A program made the position numbers and the translations under genes. DNA of 64,000 nucleotides from assembly GCF_900113905.1 (NCBI RefSeq), contig NZ_FORC01000002.1, positions 1,102,772 to 1,166,771 of the forward strand, in the 5' to 3' direction. Source of the stretch: Phytopseudomonas argentinensis. Its GTDB lineage: Bacteria; Pseudomonadota; Gammaproteobacteria; Pseudomonadales; Pseudomonadaceae. Numbering within the stretch: position 1 is the stretch's first letter; each line of letters opens with the position of its first letter. Below are positions 17,589 to 27,381 of this stretch, one piece after another. The notes beneath the pieces are model-generated. The model was not told the origin of the DNA, made no database searches, and worked only from the letters and a program-made list of their open reading frames with translations.

Positions 17589-18059
17589 ATGGCAGACGAG
17601 AACGAACAAACCAGCCCCGAGGAACAGGCGCTCGCCGACGAGTGGGCGGCTGCGCTGTCCGAGTCCGGTGATGCCGGCGGGCAGGATGATATCGACGCGA
17701 TGCTGGCCGCCAGCGCAGCCAGCCAGCCGGCGGCGCCGCGGGCGCCGATGGAAGAGTTCGGCAGCATGCCCAAGGCCAACAACCCGGTCAGCCTGGAAGG
17801 CCCGAACCTCGACGTGATCCTGGATATTCCGGTGTCCATCTCCATGGAAGTGGGCAACGCCGATATCACCATCCGTAACCTGCTGCAGCTCAATCAGGGG
17901 TCGGTGATCGAGCTCGATCGCCTGGCGGGCGAGCCGCTCGACGTGCTGGTCAACGGTACCCTGATCGCCCATGGCGAGGTGGTGGTGGTCAACGAGAAGT
18001 TCGGCATCCGCCTGACCGACGTGATCAGCCCCAGCGAACGCATCAAGAAGCTGCGCTGA
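17589..18059 (+). CDS. fliN: Flagellar motor switch protein FliN
   Basis: 156 aa. An acidic, Ala-rich N-terminal extension (about 1-70) precedes a single SpoA domain (LDVILDIPVSISMEVGNADI ... SVIELDRLAGEPLDVLVNGT). FliN completes the base of the C-ring and binds FliH for cargo delivery. The extension is typical of pseudomonad FliN and makes it longer than the enterobacterial protein. Confidence 0.95.
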   Translation: MADENEQTSPEEQALADEWAAALSESGDAGGQDDIDAMLAASAASQPAAPRAPMEEFGSMPKANNPVSLEGPNLDVILDIPVSISMEVGNADITIRNLLQLNQGSVIELDRLAGEPLDVLVNGTLIAHGEVVVVNEKFGIRLTDVISPSERIKKLR

Positions 18060-18063
18060 GGCC

Positions 18064-18489
18064 ATGAACAGAATCCTGCTCGCGCTGCTGGCGCTGCCCT
18101 GTTTCGTATTCGCTGCCGAACCTGCCGCCCAGGCGCCTGCCTCCAGTGGTGGCATCGCCGGGCAATTGGCCCAGTTGGTGATCGGTCTGCTGCTAGTGAT
18201 CGGCCTGATCTTCCTGCTGGCCTGGATGATGCGCCGCGTGCAGCGCCTCGGCCCCAATAACGCCAAGGTGATCAAGATCGTCGCCAGCCAGGCCTTGAGC
18301 CCACGCGACCGGCTGGTGCTGGTGCAGGTCGGCAACGAGCAGATCCTGCTCGGCCTCACGCCCGGGCGCATCAATCCGCTGCACGTGATGGGCGAGCCGG
18401 TTCACCTGCCCGATGCCGAGCCGGCTTCCACCGAGTTCTCCCAGCGCCTGATGGAACTGCTGGGCAAGGATCAGAAGGATAAGTCCTGA
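18064..18489 (+). CDS. fliO: Flagellar export protein FliO
   Basis: 141 aa. The N-terminus looks like a cleavable signal ([18 protein letters not shown]). One transmembrane helix at about 35-58 ([20 protein letters not shown]) is followed by a cytoplasmic FliO domain ([31 protein letters not shown]). FliO helps assemble the FliP ring of the export gate. Stop and fliP start overlap by one base. Confidence 0.9.
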   Translation: MNRILLALLALPCFVFAAEPAAQAPASSGGIAGQLAQLVIGLLLVIGLIFLLAWMMRRVQRLGPNNAKVIKIVASQALSPRDRLVLVQVGNEQILLGLTPGRINPLHVMGEPVHLPDAEPASTEFSQRLMELLGKDQKDKS

Positions 18490-19274
18490 TGCTGCGATTT
18501 CTGCTCGTGCTGGTGTTCGCGCTGGGTGCCTCGATGGCCTTCGCTCAGGAGCCGCCCTCGGCCAGTGCGCTGATCCAGCAGGGCAGCAATCCGCTGTCGA
18601 TTCCGGCCATCACCCTGAGCACCGATGCAGAGGGGCAGCAGGAGTATTCGGTCAGCCTGCAGATTCTGCTGATCATGACGGCGCTGAGTTTCATTCCGGC
18701 GTTCCTCATGCTGATGACCAGTTTCACGCGGATCATCATCGTGTTCTCCATCTTGCGTCAGGCCATGGGCCTGCAGCAGACGCCGTCCAACCAGATCCTC
18801 ATCGGCCTGGCGTTGTTCCTCACCATGTTCATCATGGCGCCGGTATTCGACCAGATTAACCGTGAGGCCCTGCAGCCTTATCTGAATCAGCAGTTACCAG
18901 CGCAGCAGGCGATCGAGCGAGCCGAAGTGCCGATCAAGAACTTCATGCTCGCGCAAACCCGCGAGAGCGACCTGGAGCTGTTCGTGCGCCTGTCCAAGCG
19001 TACCGACATCGCCACACCGGAAGCGGCGCCGCTGACCATTCTGGTTCCGGCGTTCGTCACCTCGGAGCTCAAGACCGCGTTCCAGATCGGCTTCATGATC
19101 TTTATTCCGTTCCTGATCATCGACATGGTGGTGGCCAGTATCCTCATGGCCATGGGCATGATGATGCTCTCGCCGCTGATCATTTCGCTGCCATTCAAGA
19201 TCATGCTGTTCGTGTTGATCGACGGCTGGGCGTTGATCATGGGCACCCTGGCCAGCAGTTTCGGCACCTTGTAG
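18489..19274 (+). CDS. fliP: Flagellar export gate protein FliP
   Basis: 261 aa. A cleavable signal peptide (about 1-19) precedes the FliP core, which has four hydrophobic segments ([37 protein letters not shown]; and the paired C-terminal helices around [20 protein letters not shown]). FliP, FliQ and FliR form the helical core of the type III export gate. Confidence 0.97.
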   Translation: MLRFLLVLVFALGASMAFAQEPPSASALIQQGSNPLSIPAITLSTDAEGQQEYSVSLQILLIMTALSFIPAFLMLMTSFTRIIIVFSILRQAMGLQQTPSNQILIGLALFLTMFIMAPVFDQINREALQPYLNQQLPAQQAIERAEVPIKNFMLAQTRESDLELFVRLSKRTDIATPEAAPLTILVPAFVTSELKTAFQIGFMIFIPFLIIDMVVASILMAMGMMMLSPLIISLPFKIMLFVLIDGWALIMGTLASSFGTL

Positions 19275-19284
19275 CGAGGCTCAC

Positions 19285-19554
19285 ATGACCCCTGAAGTCG
19301 CTGTCGATCTTTTTCGAGAAGGGCTCTGGCTGATCTGCCTGATGGTCGGGCTGCTGGTCGTGCCCAGCCTGCTGGTGGGCCTGCTGGTGGCCATGTTCCA
19401 GGCTGCCACCCAGATCAACGAGCAGACCCTGAGCTTCCTGCCGCGCCTGCTGGTGATGCTGCTGACCCTGATCGTTGCCGGGCCGTGGATGGTGCAGCAA
19501 CTGATGGAATACACGCAGAACCTGATCATGAACATTCCCCAGCTGATCGGCTGA
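19285..19554 (+). CDS. fliQ: Flagellar export gate protein FliQ
   Basis: 89 aa, two transmembrane helices joined by the family loop (FQAATQINEQTLSFLPRLL). Four copies wrap around FliP/FliR in the export gate. The length is standard. Confidence 0.95.
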   Translation: MTPEVAVDLFREGLWLICLMVGLLVVPSLLVGLLVAMFQAATQINEQTLSFLPRLLVMLLTLIVAGPWMVQQLMEYTQNLIMNIPQLIG

Positions 19555-19558
19555 CGCG

Positions 19559-20335
19559 ATGTTCGAGCTCAGCGATGCGCAGATCGGCGGCTGGGTCAGC
19601 AGCTTCATACTGCCGCTGTTTCGCATCGCCGCCTTGCTGATGGTGATGCCGATCGTCGGCACGCAGTTGGTGCCGACCCGGGTGCGCCTGTACCTGGCCC
19701 TGGCGATCAGCCTGGTGCTGGTGCCCACCTTGCCGCCGATGCCGCAGGTCGATTCCATCAGCCTGCAGGCGTTCATGCTGATCGCCCAGGAAATCCTCAT
19801 CGGCGTGATGCTTGGTTTCGTGTTGCAGCTGTTCTTCCATATTTTCGTGCTCGCCGGGCAGATCCTGGCGATGCAGATGGGCCTGGGCTTCGCCTCCATG
19901 GTCGATCCGGCCAACGGCATCTCGGTACCGGTGATCGCCCAGTACTTCACCATGCTGGTGACCCTGTTGTTTCTGGCCATGAATGGCCATCTGGTGGTGT
20001 TCGAGGTACTGGCCGAGAGTTTCCTGACCATGCCGCCGGGCTCCGGCCTGCAGGTCGAGCACTACTGGGAGATCGCCACCAAGCTCGGTTGGGTGATGGG
20101 CGCGGCGCTGATCCTGGTGTTGCCGGCGGTCACCGCGCTGCTGGTGGTCAATATCGCCTTCGGGGTGATGACCCGGGCGGCGCCGCAGCTGAATATCTTC
20201 TCCATAGGCTTTCCGCTCACCCTGGTGCTGGGCATGGTGATCGTGTGGATTTCCCTGGCTGACTTCCTTGCGCATTATCAGGCGATCGCGTCCGAAACTC
20301 TGATCATGCTGCGTGAACTGGTGAGGGCTGGCTGA
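19559..20335 (+). CDS. fliR: Flagellar export gate protein FliR
   Basis: 258 aa with about six hydrophobic segments. The conserved MQMGLGFASMVDPANGISVPV stretch is present, as is the terminal FPLTLVLGMVIVWISL. FliR closes the FliP/FliQ helix and hands over to FlhB. Its stop overlaps the flhB ATG by one base. Confidence 0.95.
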   Translation: MFELSDAQIGGWVSSFILPLFRIAALLMVMPIVGTQLVPTRVRLYLALAISLVLVPTLPPMPQVDSISLQAFMLIAQEILIGVMLGFVLQLFFHIFVLAGQILAMQMGLGFASMVDPANGISVPVIAQYFTMLVTLLFLAMNGHLVVFEVLAESFLTMPPGSGLQVEHYWEIATKLGWVMGAALILVLPAVTALLVVNIAFGVMTRAAPQLNIFSIGFPLTLVLGMVIVWISLADFLAHYQAIASETLIMLRELVRAG

Positions 20336-21471
20336 TGGCCGAGTCGGAAAGTGGTGCCGACAAAAGCGAGGAACCCACGGACAAACGCCGTCGGGAGTCC
20401 CGAGAGAAAGGCCAGATCGCGCGCTCGCGCGAGCTCAACACCGTTGCCATCATGCTGGCGGGCACCGGCGGCTTGCTGGCTACCGGCGGCTCGATCGGCA
20501 ACGCCATGCTGGAGATCATGCGTGGCAATTTCTCCCAGACGCGTGAAGTGCTGATGGATGAGCGCAGCATGGCCCTGTGGTTGGCCGCCTCCGGGCAGCT
20601 GGCGCTTGAGGCGCTGGTTCCGCTGCTCGTGGTGCTGCTGGTGATGTCCATTGTCGGGCCTATCGCCCTGGGCGGCTGGCTGTTTTCGGCCAAGGCCATG
20701 GCGCCCAAGTTCAGCCGCATGAACCCGCTGGCCGGGCTCAAGCGCATGTTCTCGACGAAGGCGCTGATCGAGCTGGTCAAGGCCCTGGCGAAATTCATCG
20801 TGGTCTTGCTGGTGGCCCTGGTGGTGCTGTCGATGGATCGCGACGACCTGCTGGCCATTGCCAATGAGCCGCTCGAGTCGGCCATCATGCATTCGGCGCA
20901 GGTGGTGGGCTGGAGTGCGCTGTGGATGTCTTTCGGATTGATCCTCATCGCCGCCGTGGACGTGCCGTTCCAGCTCTGGGACAACAAGCAGAAGCTGATG
21001 ATGACCAAGCAGGAGGTCAGGGACGAATACAAGGACAGCGAGGGCAAGCCGGAGGTCAAGCAGCGCATTCGCCAGTTGCAGCACGAGATGACCCAGCGGC
21101 GCATGATGCAGGCAGTGCCCCAGGCCGACGTGGTGATCACCAACCCGACGCACTTCGCCGTCGCCTTGAAGTACGACCCCGAAGCCGGGCAGGCGCCCAT
21201 GTTGCTGGCCAAGGGCAGTGACTTCACCGCCCTGAAGATTCGCGAGATCGCGGCCGAGCACAATGTGCTGCTGCTGGAGTCACCGGCGCTGGCGCGCTCG
21301 ATCTACCACACCACTGAACTCGACCAGGAGATCCCTGCCGGGCTGTACCTGGCGGTCGCCCAGGTACTGGCGTACGTCTACCAGATTCGCCAGCACCAGG
21401 CAGGCAAGGGCAAGCGCCCGGCGCCGCTGAAGGATCTACCTATCCCGGCTGACCTGCGGCGCGACGAATGA
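20335..21471 (+). CDS. flhB: Flagellar export substrate-specificity switch FlhB
   Basis: 378 aa. The N-terminus (ESGADKSEEPTDKRRRESRE) is the family signature. Four transmembrane helices lead to a cytoplasmic domain with the autocleavage site NPTH (N270-P271), in VVITNPTHFAVALKY. Cleavage there, guided by FliK, changes export from hook to filament proteins. Last plus-strand gene of the fliL operon; sodC then lies on the opposite strand. Confidence 0.97.
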   Translation: MAESESGADKSEEPTDKRRRESREKGQIARSRELNTVAIMLAGTGGLLATGGSIGNAMLEIMRGNFSQTREVLMDERSMALWLAASGQLALEALVPLLVVLLVMSIVGPIALGGWLFSAKAMAPKFSRMNPLAGLKRMFSTKALIELVKALAKFIVVLLVALVVLSMDRDDLLAIANEPLESAIMHSAQVVGWSALWMSFGLILIAAVDVPFQLWDNKQKLMMTKQEVRDEYKDSEGKPEVKQRIRQLQHEMTQRRMMQAVPQADVVITNPTHFAVALKYDPEAGQAPMLLAKGSDFTALKIREIAAEHNVLLLESPALARSIYHTTELDQEIPAGLYLAVAQVLAYVYQIRQHQAGKGKRPAPLKDLPIPADLRRDE

Positions 21472-21511
21472 CTCCGGTGCAGTCCGCCGGGCGCGGGCCG
21501 CACCACCTTGC

Positions 21512-22033
21512 CTAATTGATCACGCCACAGGCGACGCGCGCGCCGCCGCCGCCCAGAGGCTTGGGATGGTCAGCGTGGTTGTCGCCACCGGCGTGCACCA
21601 TCAGCGACAGGTTCTTGAGCTCGTCCACGCTCTTGATGCGCGGTGCCAATACGGGCTGGCTGGCCTTGCCGTCAGCGGTCACCAGCAGGGCAGGGAGGTC
21701 GCCCAGATGGCCTTCACCCCATGGCAGGCCATGTTTGCCGGTATTCTTCGGGTCCCAATGACCGCCAGCCGCTTCGGCAGCCGATGGCTGGCCATCCTTG
21801 GGCGCCGGGTCACAGCTGGGCTTGCTGTGCACATGGAAGCCGTGCACGCCAGGCTCCAGGTCGTGCAGCTCGGGGGTGAATACCACGCCATAGGGGCTCT
21901 GGCTGATTACCACCTTGCCAACCGAACTGCCCACGCCCTTGGCGTCCACAGCGTTGAGTTCGACCGTTTTATCGGCGGCTTGCAGGCCGGCCGCGCAGCA
22001 ACTGGCCAGTGCGGCCATCATCCAGCGTTTCAT
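21512..22033 (-). CDS. sodC: Periplasmic Cu/Zn superoxide dismutase
   Basis: 173 aa from the ATG at 22033, with AAGGAG upstream on the minus strand; the 13-residue longer frame is unlikely. A signal peptide (about 1-19, ending GLQAA) directs it to the periplasm. Copper and zinc ligands are visible in [23 protein letters not shown] and the C-terminal [23 protein letters not shown] segment. It dismutates superoxide to peroxide and oxygen. It stands alone, in antisense orientation, between flhB and flhA. Confidence 0.95.
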   Translation of the reverse strand: MKRWMMAALASCCAAGLQAADKTVELNAVDAKGVGSSVGKVVISQSPYGVVFTPELHDLEPGVHGFHVHSKPSCDPAPKDGQPSAAEAAGGHWDPKNTGKHGLPWGEGHLGDLPALLVTADGKASQPVLAPRIKSVDELKNLSLMVHAGGDNHADHPKPLGGGGARVACGVIN

Positions 22034-22188
22034 GGTGTTCTCCTTGTGTGGGATGTATCGCAATCGAACCATAGGTTCACAGGGTGTGACTGGGCTTTGC
22101 CGGCGGGGTTCGCGTTTTCGTCACGGCAGTGTTTCATCGGTATCTGGGCGCCCGCGCTCGAACTGTCTGGTGCGGGGCTTGCGTGGAG

Positions 22189-22205
22189 TTGGAAGGGTTC
22201 TTGCA
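22189..22205 (+). promoter_or_regulatory. Probable sigma-54 promoter of flhA
   Basis: TTGGAAGGGTTCTTGCA has the invariant GG (22191-22192) and GC (22203-22204) at the correct 12-base offset and a perfect TTGCA. The -24 box is weaker (TGGAAG). It lies 58 bases before the flhA start; the flhA operon is RpoN/FleQ-dependent in P. aeruginosa. Confidence 0.6.
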
Positions 22206-22262
22206 ATACCGGCTGCAGAGGCGTTCTGAACGTCAAAAGATTGAATCAGTCGGGGTACCCAC

Positions 22263-24392
22263 GTGGCACTAAATCGAGCACAGATGATTGGCGACGTTCG
22301 CAGTAACCTTGCGGGGCTGCGTCACGGCAACCTGGGCATTCCGCTGCTGCTGCTGGTCATGCTCGCCATGGTCATGCTGCCGATCCCGCCGTTCCTGCTC
22401 GACGTGCTGTTCACCTTCAGCATCGCGCTGTCGATCGTCGTGCTGCTGGTGGCGATCTACGCACTGCGGCCGCTGGACTTCGCGGTATTCCCGACCATTC
22501 TGCTGGCCGCCACGCTGTTGCGTCTGGCGCTCAACGTCGCCTCCACGCGGGTCGTGCTGCTGCACGGTCAGGACGGCCATGACGCCGCCGGCAAGGTGAT
22601 CCAGGCTTTCGGTGAGGTGGTGATCGGCGGCAACTACGTGGTCGGTATCGTGGTGTTCGCCATCCTCATGATCATCAACTTCGTGGTGGTGACCAAGGGT
22701 GCCGGGCGTATTTCCGAGGTGAGCGCGCGCTTCACCCTGGACGCCATGCCCGGCAAGCAGATGGCCATCGACGCCGACCTCAATGCCGGTCTTATCGACC
22801 AGGTCGAAGCCAAGAAGCGCCGCAGCGAAGTGGCCCAGGAGGCCGACTTCTATGGCTCCATGGACGGTGCCAGCAAGTTCGTACGCGGTGACGCCGTCGC
22901 CGGTCTGCTGATCCTGTTCATCAACCTCATCGGCGGCATGGCCATCGGCATGCTGCAGCACGGCCTGAGCTTCGCTGATGCCGGGCGCATCTACACCCTG
23001 CTGACCATCGGTGACGGTCTGGTCGCGCAGATCCCGTCGCTGCTGCTGTCCACCGCCGCGGCGATCATGGTGACCCGCGTATCCAGCGCCGAGGACATGG
23101 GTGCCCAGGTCAACCGCCAGATGTTCGCTTCGCCGCGTGCGCTGGCCGTATCCGCCGCCATCATGATCGCCATGGGCCTGGTGCCCGGCATGCCGCACAT
23201 GTCGTTCATCAGCCTGGGCCTGGTCGCTGCCGGCGCCGCTTACTGGATTGCCAACAAGCAGCGCAAGGTCAAGGAAGCCGAAGTCATCGAGGTGCAGCGC
23301 CAGCAGGAACTGCTGCCGGCGCAGCGCGCTCAGGAGGTCAAGGAACTGGGCTGGGACGATGTGGTGCCGGTGGACATGGTGGGTCTCGAAGTTGGCTACC
23401 GGCTGATTCCCTTGGTCGACCGCAATCAGGGCGGGCAACTGCTGGCGCGCATCAAGGGGGTCCGCAAGAAGCTTTCTCAGGAGATGGGCTTCCTGATGCC
23501 GTCGGTGCACATCCGGGACAACCTGGACCTGCAGCCCAATGCCTATCGGCTGACCCTGATGGGCGTGAGCGTCGCCGAGGCCGAGGTGTACCCCGATCGC
23601 GAGCTGGCAATCAACCCGGGCCAGGTGTTCGGCACCCTCAACGGGGTGGCCGCCAAAGATCCGGCGTTCGGACTGGAAGCCGTGTGGATCGATCCAGGCC
23701 AGCGTGATCAGGCGCAATCGCTCGGTTACACGGTGGTAGATGCCAGTACCGTGGTGGCCACCCACCTCAACCAGATCCTTCACAAGCATGCCCACGAGCT
23801 GCTAGGCCACGAGGAAGTCCAGCAACTGATGCAATTGCTGGCGAAAAGCTCGCCAAAGCTGGCCGAAGAGCTGGTGCCCGGGCTGATTTCCCTGTCCACC
23901 CTGCTCAAGGTGCTGCAGGCATTGCTCCAGGAGCAGGTGCCAGTGCGCGATATCCGCACCATCGCCGAAGCCATCGCCAACGTCGCACCACGGAGTCAAG
24001 ATCCCGCCGCGATGGTCTCGGCGGTGCGGGTCGCGTTGTCCCGTGCAATCGTGCAAAACATCGTGGGACTAGAGCCGGAGCTGCCTGTGATCACCCTTGA
24101 GCCAAGGTTGGAACAGATATTGCTAAATAGTCTTCAGAAGGCCGGTCAGGGCTCCGAGGATGGCATCCTCCTGGAGCCTGGCATGGCCGAGAAGCTGCAA
24201 CGTTCCCTGGTGGAAGCAGCGCAGCGTCAGGAGATGCTTGGCAAGCCGGTGATTCTGCTGGCAGCCGGGCCGGTTCGGGGAATGCTCTCGCGTTTCGCCC
24301 GGTTGGCCGTCCCGAGCATGCATGTTCTGGCGTACCAGGAAATTCCGGACAACAAGCAGGTCACCATCGTTGCGACGGTGGGACAGAACTAA
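22263..24392 (+). CDS. flhA: Flagellar export gate protein FlhA
   Basis: 709 aa with a GTG start at 22263; the N-terminus (NRAQMIGDVRSNLAGL) aligns with known FlhA proteins, which supports this start over the ATG at 22284. Residues about 20-340 hold eight transmembrane helices and the conserved FHIPEP region (ALRPLDFAVFPTILL, LNVASTRVVLLHGQDGHDAA, ISEVSARFTLDAMPGKQMAI). The cytoplasmic nonameric-ring domain follows. FlhA is the proton-coupled engine and chaperone dock of the export gate. Confidence 0.96.
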   Translation: MALNRAQMIGDVRSNLAGLRHGNLGIPLLLLVMLAMVMLPIPPFLLDVLFTFSIALSIVVLLVAIYALRPLDFAVFPTILLAATLLRLALNVASTRVVLLHGQDGHDAAGKVIQAFGEVVIGGNYVVGIVVFAILMIINFVVVTKGAGRISEVSARFTLDAMPGKQMAIDADLNAGLIDQVEAKKRRSEVAQEADFYGSMDGASKFVRGDAVAGLLILFINLIGGMAIGMLQHGLSFADAGRIYTLLTIGDGLVAQIPSLLLSTAAAIMVTRVSSAEDMGAQVNRQMFASPRALAVSAAIMIAMGLVPGMPHMSFISLGLVAAGAAYWIANKQRKVKEAEVIEVQRQQELLPAQRAQEVKELGWDDVVPVDMVGLEVGYRLIPLVDRNQGGQLLARIKGVRKKLSQEMGFLMPSVHIRDNLDLQPNAYRLTLMGVSVAEAEVYPDRELAINPGQVFGTLNGVAAKDPAFGLEAVWIDPGQRDQAQSLGYTVVDASTVVATHLNQILHKHAHELLGHEEVQQLMQLLAKSSPKLAEELVPGLISLSTLLKVLQALLQEQVPVRDIRTIAEAIANVAPRSQDPAAMVSAVRVALSRAIVQNIVGLEPELPVITLEPRLEQILLNSLQKAGQGSEDGILLEPGMAEKLQRSLVEAAQRQEMLGKPVILLAAGPVRGMLSRFARLAVPSMHVLAYQEIPDNKQVTIVATVGQN

Positions 24393-24407
24393 TCGAGGGT
24401 ACGGGCC

Positions 24408-25715
24408 ATGCAGGTCAAACGCTTTTTCGCCGCCGATATGCGCCAAGCCATGAAGCTGGTTCGCGATGAGCTGGGCGCCGACGCGACCATCATCGGCAAC
24501 CGCCGCGTGGCCGGTGGCGTGGAATTGACGGCCGCACTCGATTACCAGGTTCCCTCGGTGCCGGCGCGCCAGGCCAATCCGGCGCTGGAAGCCGAGCTGC
24601 GCAAGACGCAGTCGCGCATTGCGTCGGCGCAGGCGGAGCTGACCACCCGTAGCCAACTGGATGCCGGCAAGGATCGCCAACTGTTTGGCGCTGCGCCTGC
24701 CGCTGCGGCAGCTGACAGCCTGGAGGCCGTGCTGCAGCGCCAACAGCAGAAGCCCGCTGCGGCGTCGGTCGATCAGGTGGCGTTGGATTCCATGCGCTCC
24801 GAGCTGCATGGCCTGCGCGAATTGATCGAAATGCAGATGGGGTCGATGGCCTGGGGGCAACTGCAGAGCCGCCGGCCGCAGCAGGCCACCCTATGGCGCC
24901 GCCTGCAGCGCATGGGGGTACCGGCGGAGCTGTCGCGGGTGTTGCTCGAGCGCGTGGCCTCGATTGCTGATCAGCGCAAAGCCTGGCGTATGGTGCTGGC
25001 GCACCTCGCTCACTCCATCCAGACCCCCAAGCAAGAGCCGATGGAAGAGGGCGGCGTGATCGCTCTGGTCGGCCCCGCCGGCATGGGCAAGACCACCACC
25101 CTGGCCAAGCTGGCCGCGCGTTACGTGCTCAAGTACGGCGCTGCCAGCATCGCCCTGGTGAGCATGGACAGCTATCGTATCGGCGCCCAGGAACAGCTCA
25201 AGACCCTGGGGCGGATTCTGGGCGTCTCGGTGACCCAGGTCGACCCGGGGCAGTCGTTGACCCAGGCCCTGGCGCCGTTGGCGCGCAAGCGCGTGGTGCT
25301 GATCGACACGGCCGGCCTGCCGGCCAACGATCCGGCGCTGCGCATGCAGCTCGAGGCCCTGGCAAGTCGTGGCGTCAACGCGCGCAATTACCTGGTACTG
25401 GCCGCCACCAGCCAGGCCCAGGTGCTCAAGGCCGCGTACCACAGCTACAAGCGTTGTGGGCTGGCCGGCTGCATCCTGAGTAAACTGGACGAAGCCACCA
25501 GCATGGGCGAGGTATTGGGTCTGGCTATTGGCCACCGTCTACCGGTAGCCTATCTGGCAGATGGCCCGCGCATTCCGGATGATGTGCACGTACCGCGCAG
25601 CCACCAGCTGGTCAGCCGTGCCGTCGGCCTGCAGGCGTCAGAAGAACCGAGCGAAGACACCATGGCCGATATGTTCGCCGGGCTGTATCAGAACCCCGCG
25701 CGTCGTGCCGGTTGA
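24408..25715 (+). CDS. flhF: SRP-type GTPase FlhF, polar flagellum placement
   Basis: 435 aa. FlhF marks the pole for flagellar assembly. An N-terminal B domain (about 1-130; KRFFAADMRQAMKLVRDELG) and an N domain precede the G domain. G1 is GPAGMGKTT (222-230), then VSMDSYRIGAQEQLKTLG and DTAGL (G3). The C-terminal part has the SRP-GTPase ILSKLDEATSMGEVLG. It is paired with fleN, its usual opponent in number control. Confidence 0.95.
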   Translation: MQVKRFFAADMRQAMKLVRDELGADATIIGNRRVAGGVELTAALDYQVPSVPARQANPALEAELRKTQSRIASAQAELTTRSQLDAGKDRQLFGAAPAAAAADSLEAVLQRQQQKPAAASVDQVALDSMRSELHGLRELIEMQMGSMAWGQLQSRRPQQATLWRRLQRMGVPAELSRVLLERVASIADQRKAWRMVLAHLAHSIQTPKQEPMEEGGVIALVGPAGMGKTTTLAKLAARYVLKYGAASIALVSMDSYRIGAQEQLKTLGRILGVSVTQVDPGQSLTQALAPLARKRVVLIDTAGLPANDPALRMQLEALASRGVNARNYLVLAATSQAQVLKAAYHSYKRCGLAGCILSKLDEATSMGEVLGLAIGHRLPVAYLADGPRIPDDVHVPRSHQLVSRAVGLQASEEPSEDTMADMFAGLYQNPARRAG

Positions 25716-25810
25716 ACGGGTTGCGTGTAGCGAAGCGCTGGTCGTGTTCGCCACGGCAGCGCACAATGGCCCCGAGCCCACAGTGAAGTCAGATAAGGTG
25801 TGTAGATAAC

Positions 25811-26641
25811 ATGGGTATGCATCCCGTACAGGTGATCGCGGTGACCGGCGGCAAAGGCGGCGTTGGCAAGACCAATGTGTCGGTGAATTTGTCGCTGGCG
25901 CTCGCCGATCTCGGTCGGCGCGTCATGCTCATGGATGCCGACCTGGGCCTGGCCAACGTCGACGTCTTGCTGGGCCTGAGCGCCAAACGCACCCTGGCCG
26001 ACGTCATCGATGGCGCGTGCGACCTGCGCGACGTGGTGTTGCAGGGGCCGGGCGGCATCCGCATCGTGCCTGCTGCGTCCGGCACCCAGAGCATGGTGCA
26101 GCTCACGCCCATGCAGCACGCTGGCCTGATCCAGGCCTTCAGTGACATCAGCGACAACCTCGATGTGCTGATCGTCGACACCGCTGCCGGCATCGGTGAT
26201 TCGGTTGTCAGCTTCGTGCGCGCCGCCCAGGAGGTGCTGGTGGTGGTATGTGACGAGCCGACCTCGATCACCGATGCCTACGCGCTGATCAAGCTGCTCA
26301 ACCGTGACCACGGCATGAGCCGTTTTCGGGTGCTGGCCAACATGGCGCACAGTCCGCAGGAAGGTCGCAATCTGTTTGCTAAGCTGACCAAGGTGACCGA
26401 CCGTTTTCTGGATGTCGCGCTGCAGTATGTGGGCGCGGTGCCCTACGACGAATCGGTACGCAAGGCCGTACAGAAACAACGTGCGGTGTATGAGGCGTTC
26501 CCTCGTTCGAAGTGCGCGCTGGCGTTCAAGGCGATTGCCCAGAAGGTCGATGCTTGGCCCTTACCGGCCAACCCCCGTGGCCATCTGGAGTTTTTCGTGG
26601 AGCGCCTGGTGCAACAACCGACTGCAGACACGGCTGTATGA
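25811..26641 (+). CDS. fleN: Flagellar number regulator FleN (FlhG), MinD/ParA-type ATPase
   Basis: 276 aa. FleN limits the number of flagella by antagonising the activator FleQ. Deviant Walker A is GGKGGVGK (13-20), followed by the MDADLGLANVDVLLGL box. Near the C-terminus is a predicted membrane-targeting helix region (RGHLEFFVERLVQQ). The start codon could be 25811 or the ATG six bases later. Its TGA overlaps the fliA ATG. Confidence 0.95.
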   Translation: MGMHPVQVIAVTGGKGGVGKTNVSVNLSLALADLGRRVMLMDADLGLANVDVLLGLSAKRTLADVIDGACDLRDVVLQGPGGIRIVPAASGTQSMVQLTPMQHAGLIQAFSDISDNLDVLIVDTAAGIGDSVVSFVRAAQEVLVVVCDEPTSITDAYALIKLLNRDHGMSRFRVLANMAHSPQEGRNLFAKLTKVTDRFLDVALQYVGAVPYDESVRKAVQKQRAVYEAFPRSKCALAFKAIAQKVDAWPLPANPRGHLEFFVERLVQQPTADTAV

Positions 26642-27381
26642 CGACAGCCTCTGGACTCCGAATGTACAGCAAGGCACAAGCACGAGATTCACAGCATCAG
26701 TTGATCGAGCGCCATGCGCCGCTGGTTAAACGCATTGCCTACCATCTGCTGGCGCGCCTGCCTGCCAATGTGCAGGTCGACGACCTGATCCAGGCCGGCA
26801 TGATTGGCCTGCTCGAGGCATCGCGCAAATATGATGCCGGCAAAGGCGCCAGTTTCGAGACCTTTGCCGGTATTCGCATCCGCGGCGCGATGCTCGACGA
26901 GGTGCGCAAGGGTGACTGGGCGCCGCGTTCGGTACACCGCAACAGCCGCATGGTCAGCGATGCAATACGAAAAATTGAGGCCAGAACCGGTCGTGACGCT
27001 AAAGATCACGAGGTTGCTGCCGAACTCCAATTGAGTCTCGAAGATTACTACGGCATTCTTGGCGACACTTTGGGCAGCCGCCTGTTCAGTTTCGACGACC
27101 TGTTGCAGGAAGGCGAAAACGGCGGGCTGCAGGAAGACACGAGTTCCCTGTATCACGGACCTTCCCATGAACTGGAAGACCATCGGTTCCAGGCCGCGCT
27201 GGCCGATGCCATCGGTAATCTGCCGGAGCGCGAGCGGTTGGTGTTGTCGCTGTATTACGACGAGGAGCTGAATCTCAAGGAAATCGGCGAAGTATTGGGG
27301 GTTAGTGAGTCGCGGGTCAGTCAACTGCACAGCCAGTGTGCCGCGCGTTTGCGAGCGCGGTTGGTGGAGTGGCGGGCATAG
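26638..27381 (+). CDS. fliA: Flagellar sigma factor sigma-28
   Basis: 247 aa from the ATG at 26638, which overlaps the fleN stop (ATGA); the longer frame upstream is inside fleN. It has sigma-70 region 2 (HAPLVKRIAYHLLARLPANV, DLIQAGMIGLLEASRKYD, FETFAGIRIRGAMLDEVRKG), region 3 and region 4 (LPERERLVLSLYYDEELNLK, then GVSESRVSQLHSQCAARL). FliA transcribes late flagellar and chemotaxis genes and is held by FlgM until the hook is complete. Confidence 0.97.
   Translation: MTTASGLRMYSKAQARDSQHQLIERHAPLVKRIAYHLLARLPANVQVDDLIQAGMIGLLEASRKYDAGKGASFETFAGIRIRGAMLDEVRKGDWAPRSVHRNSRMVSDAIRKIEARTGRDAKDHEVAAELQLSLEDYYGILGDTLGSRLFSFDDLLQEGENGGLQEDTSSLYHGPSHELEDHRFQAALADAIGNLPERERLVLSLYYDEELNLKEIGEVLGVSESRVSQLHSQCAARLRARLVEWRA

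Noticed and set aside
22269..23795. 508-aa minus-strand frame opposite flhA
   Set aside because: Antisense of a real, well-conserved membrane protein.
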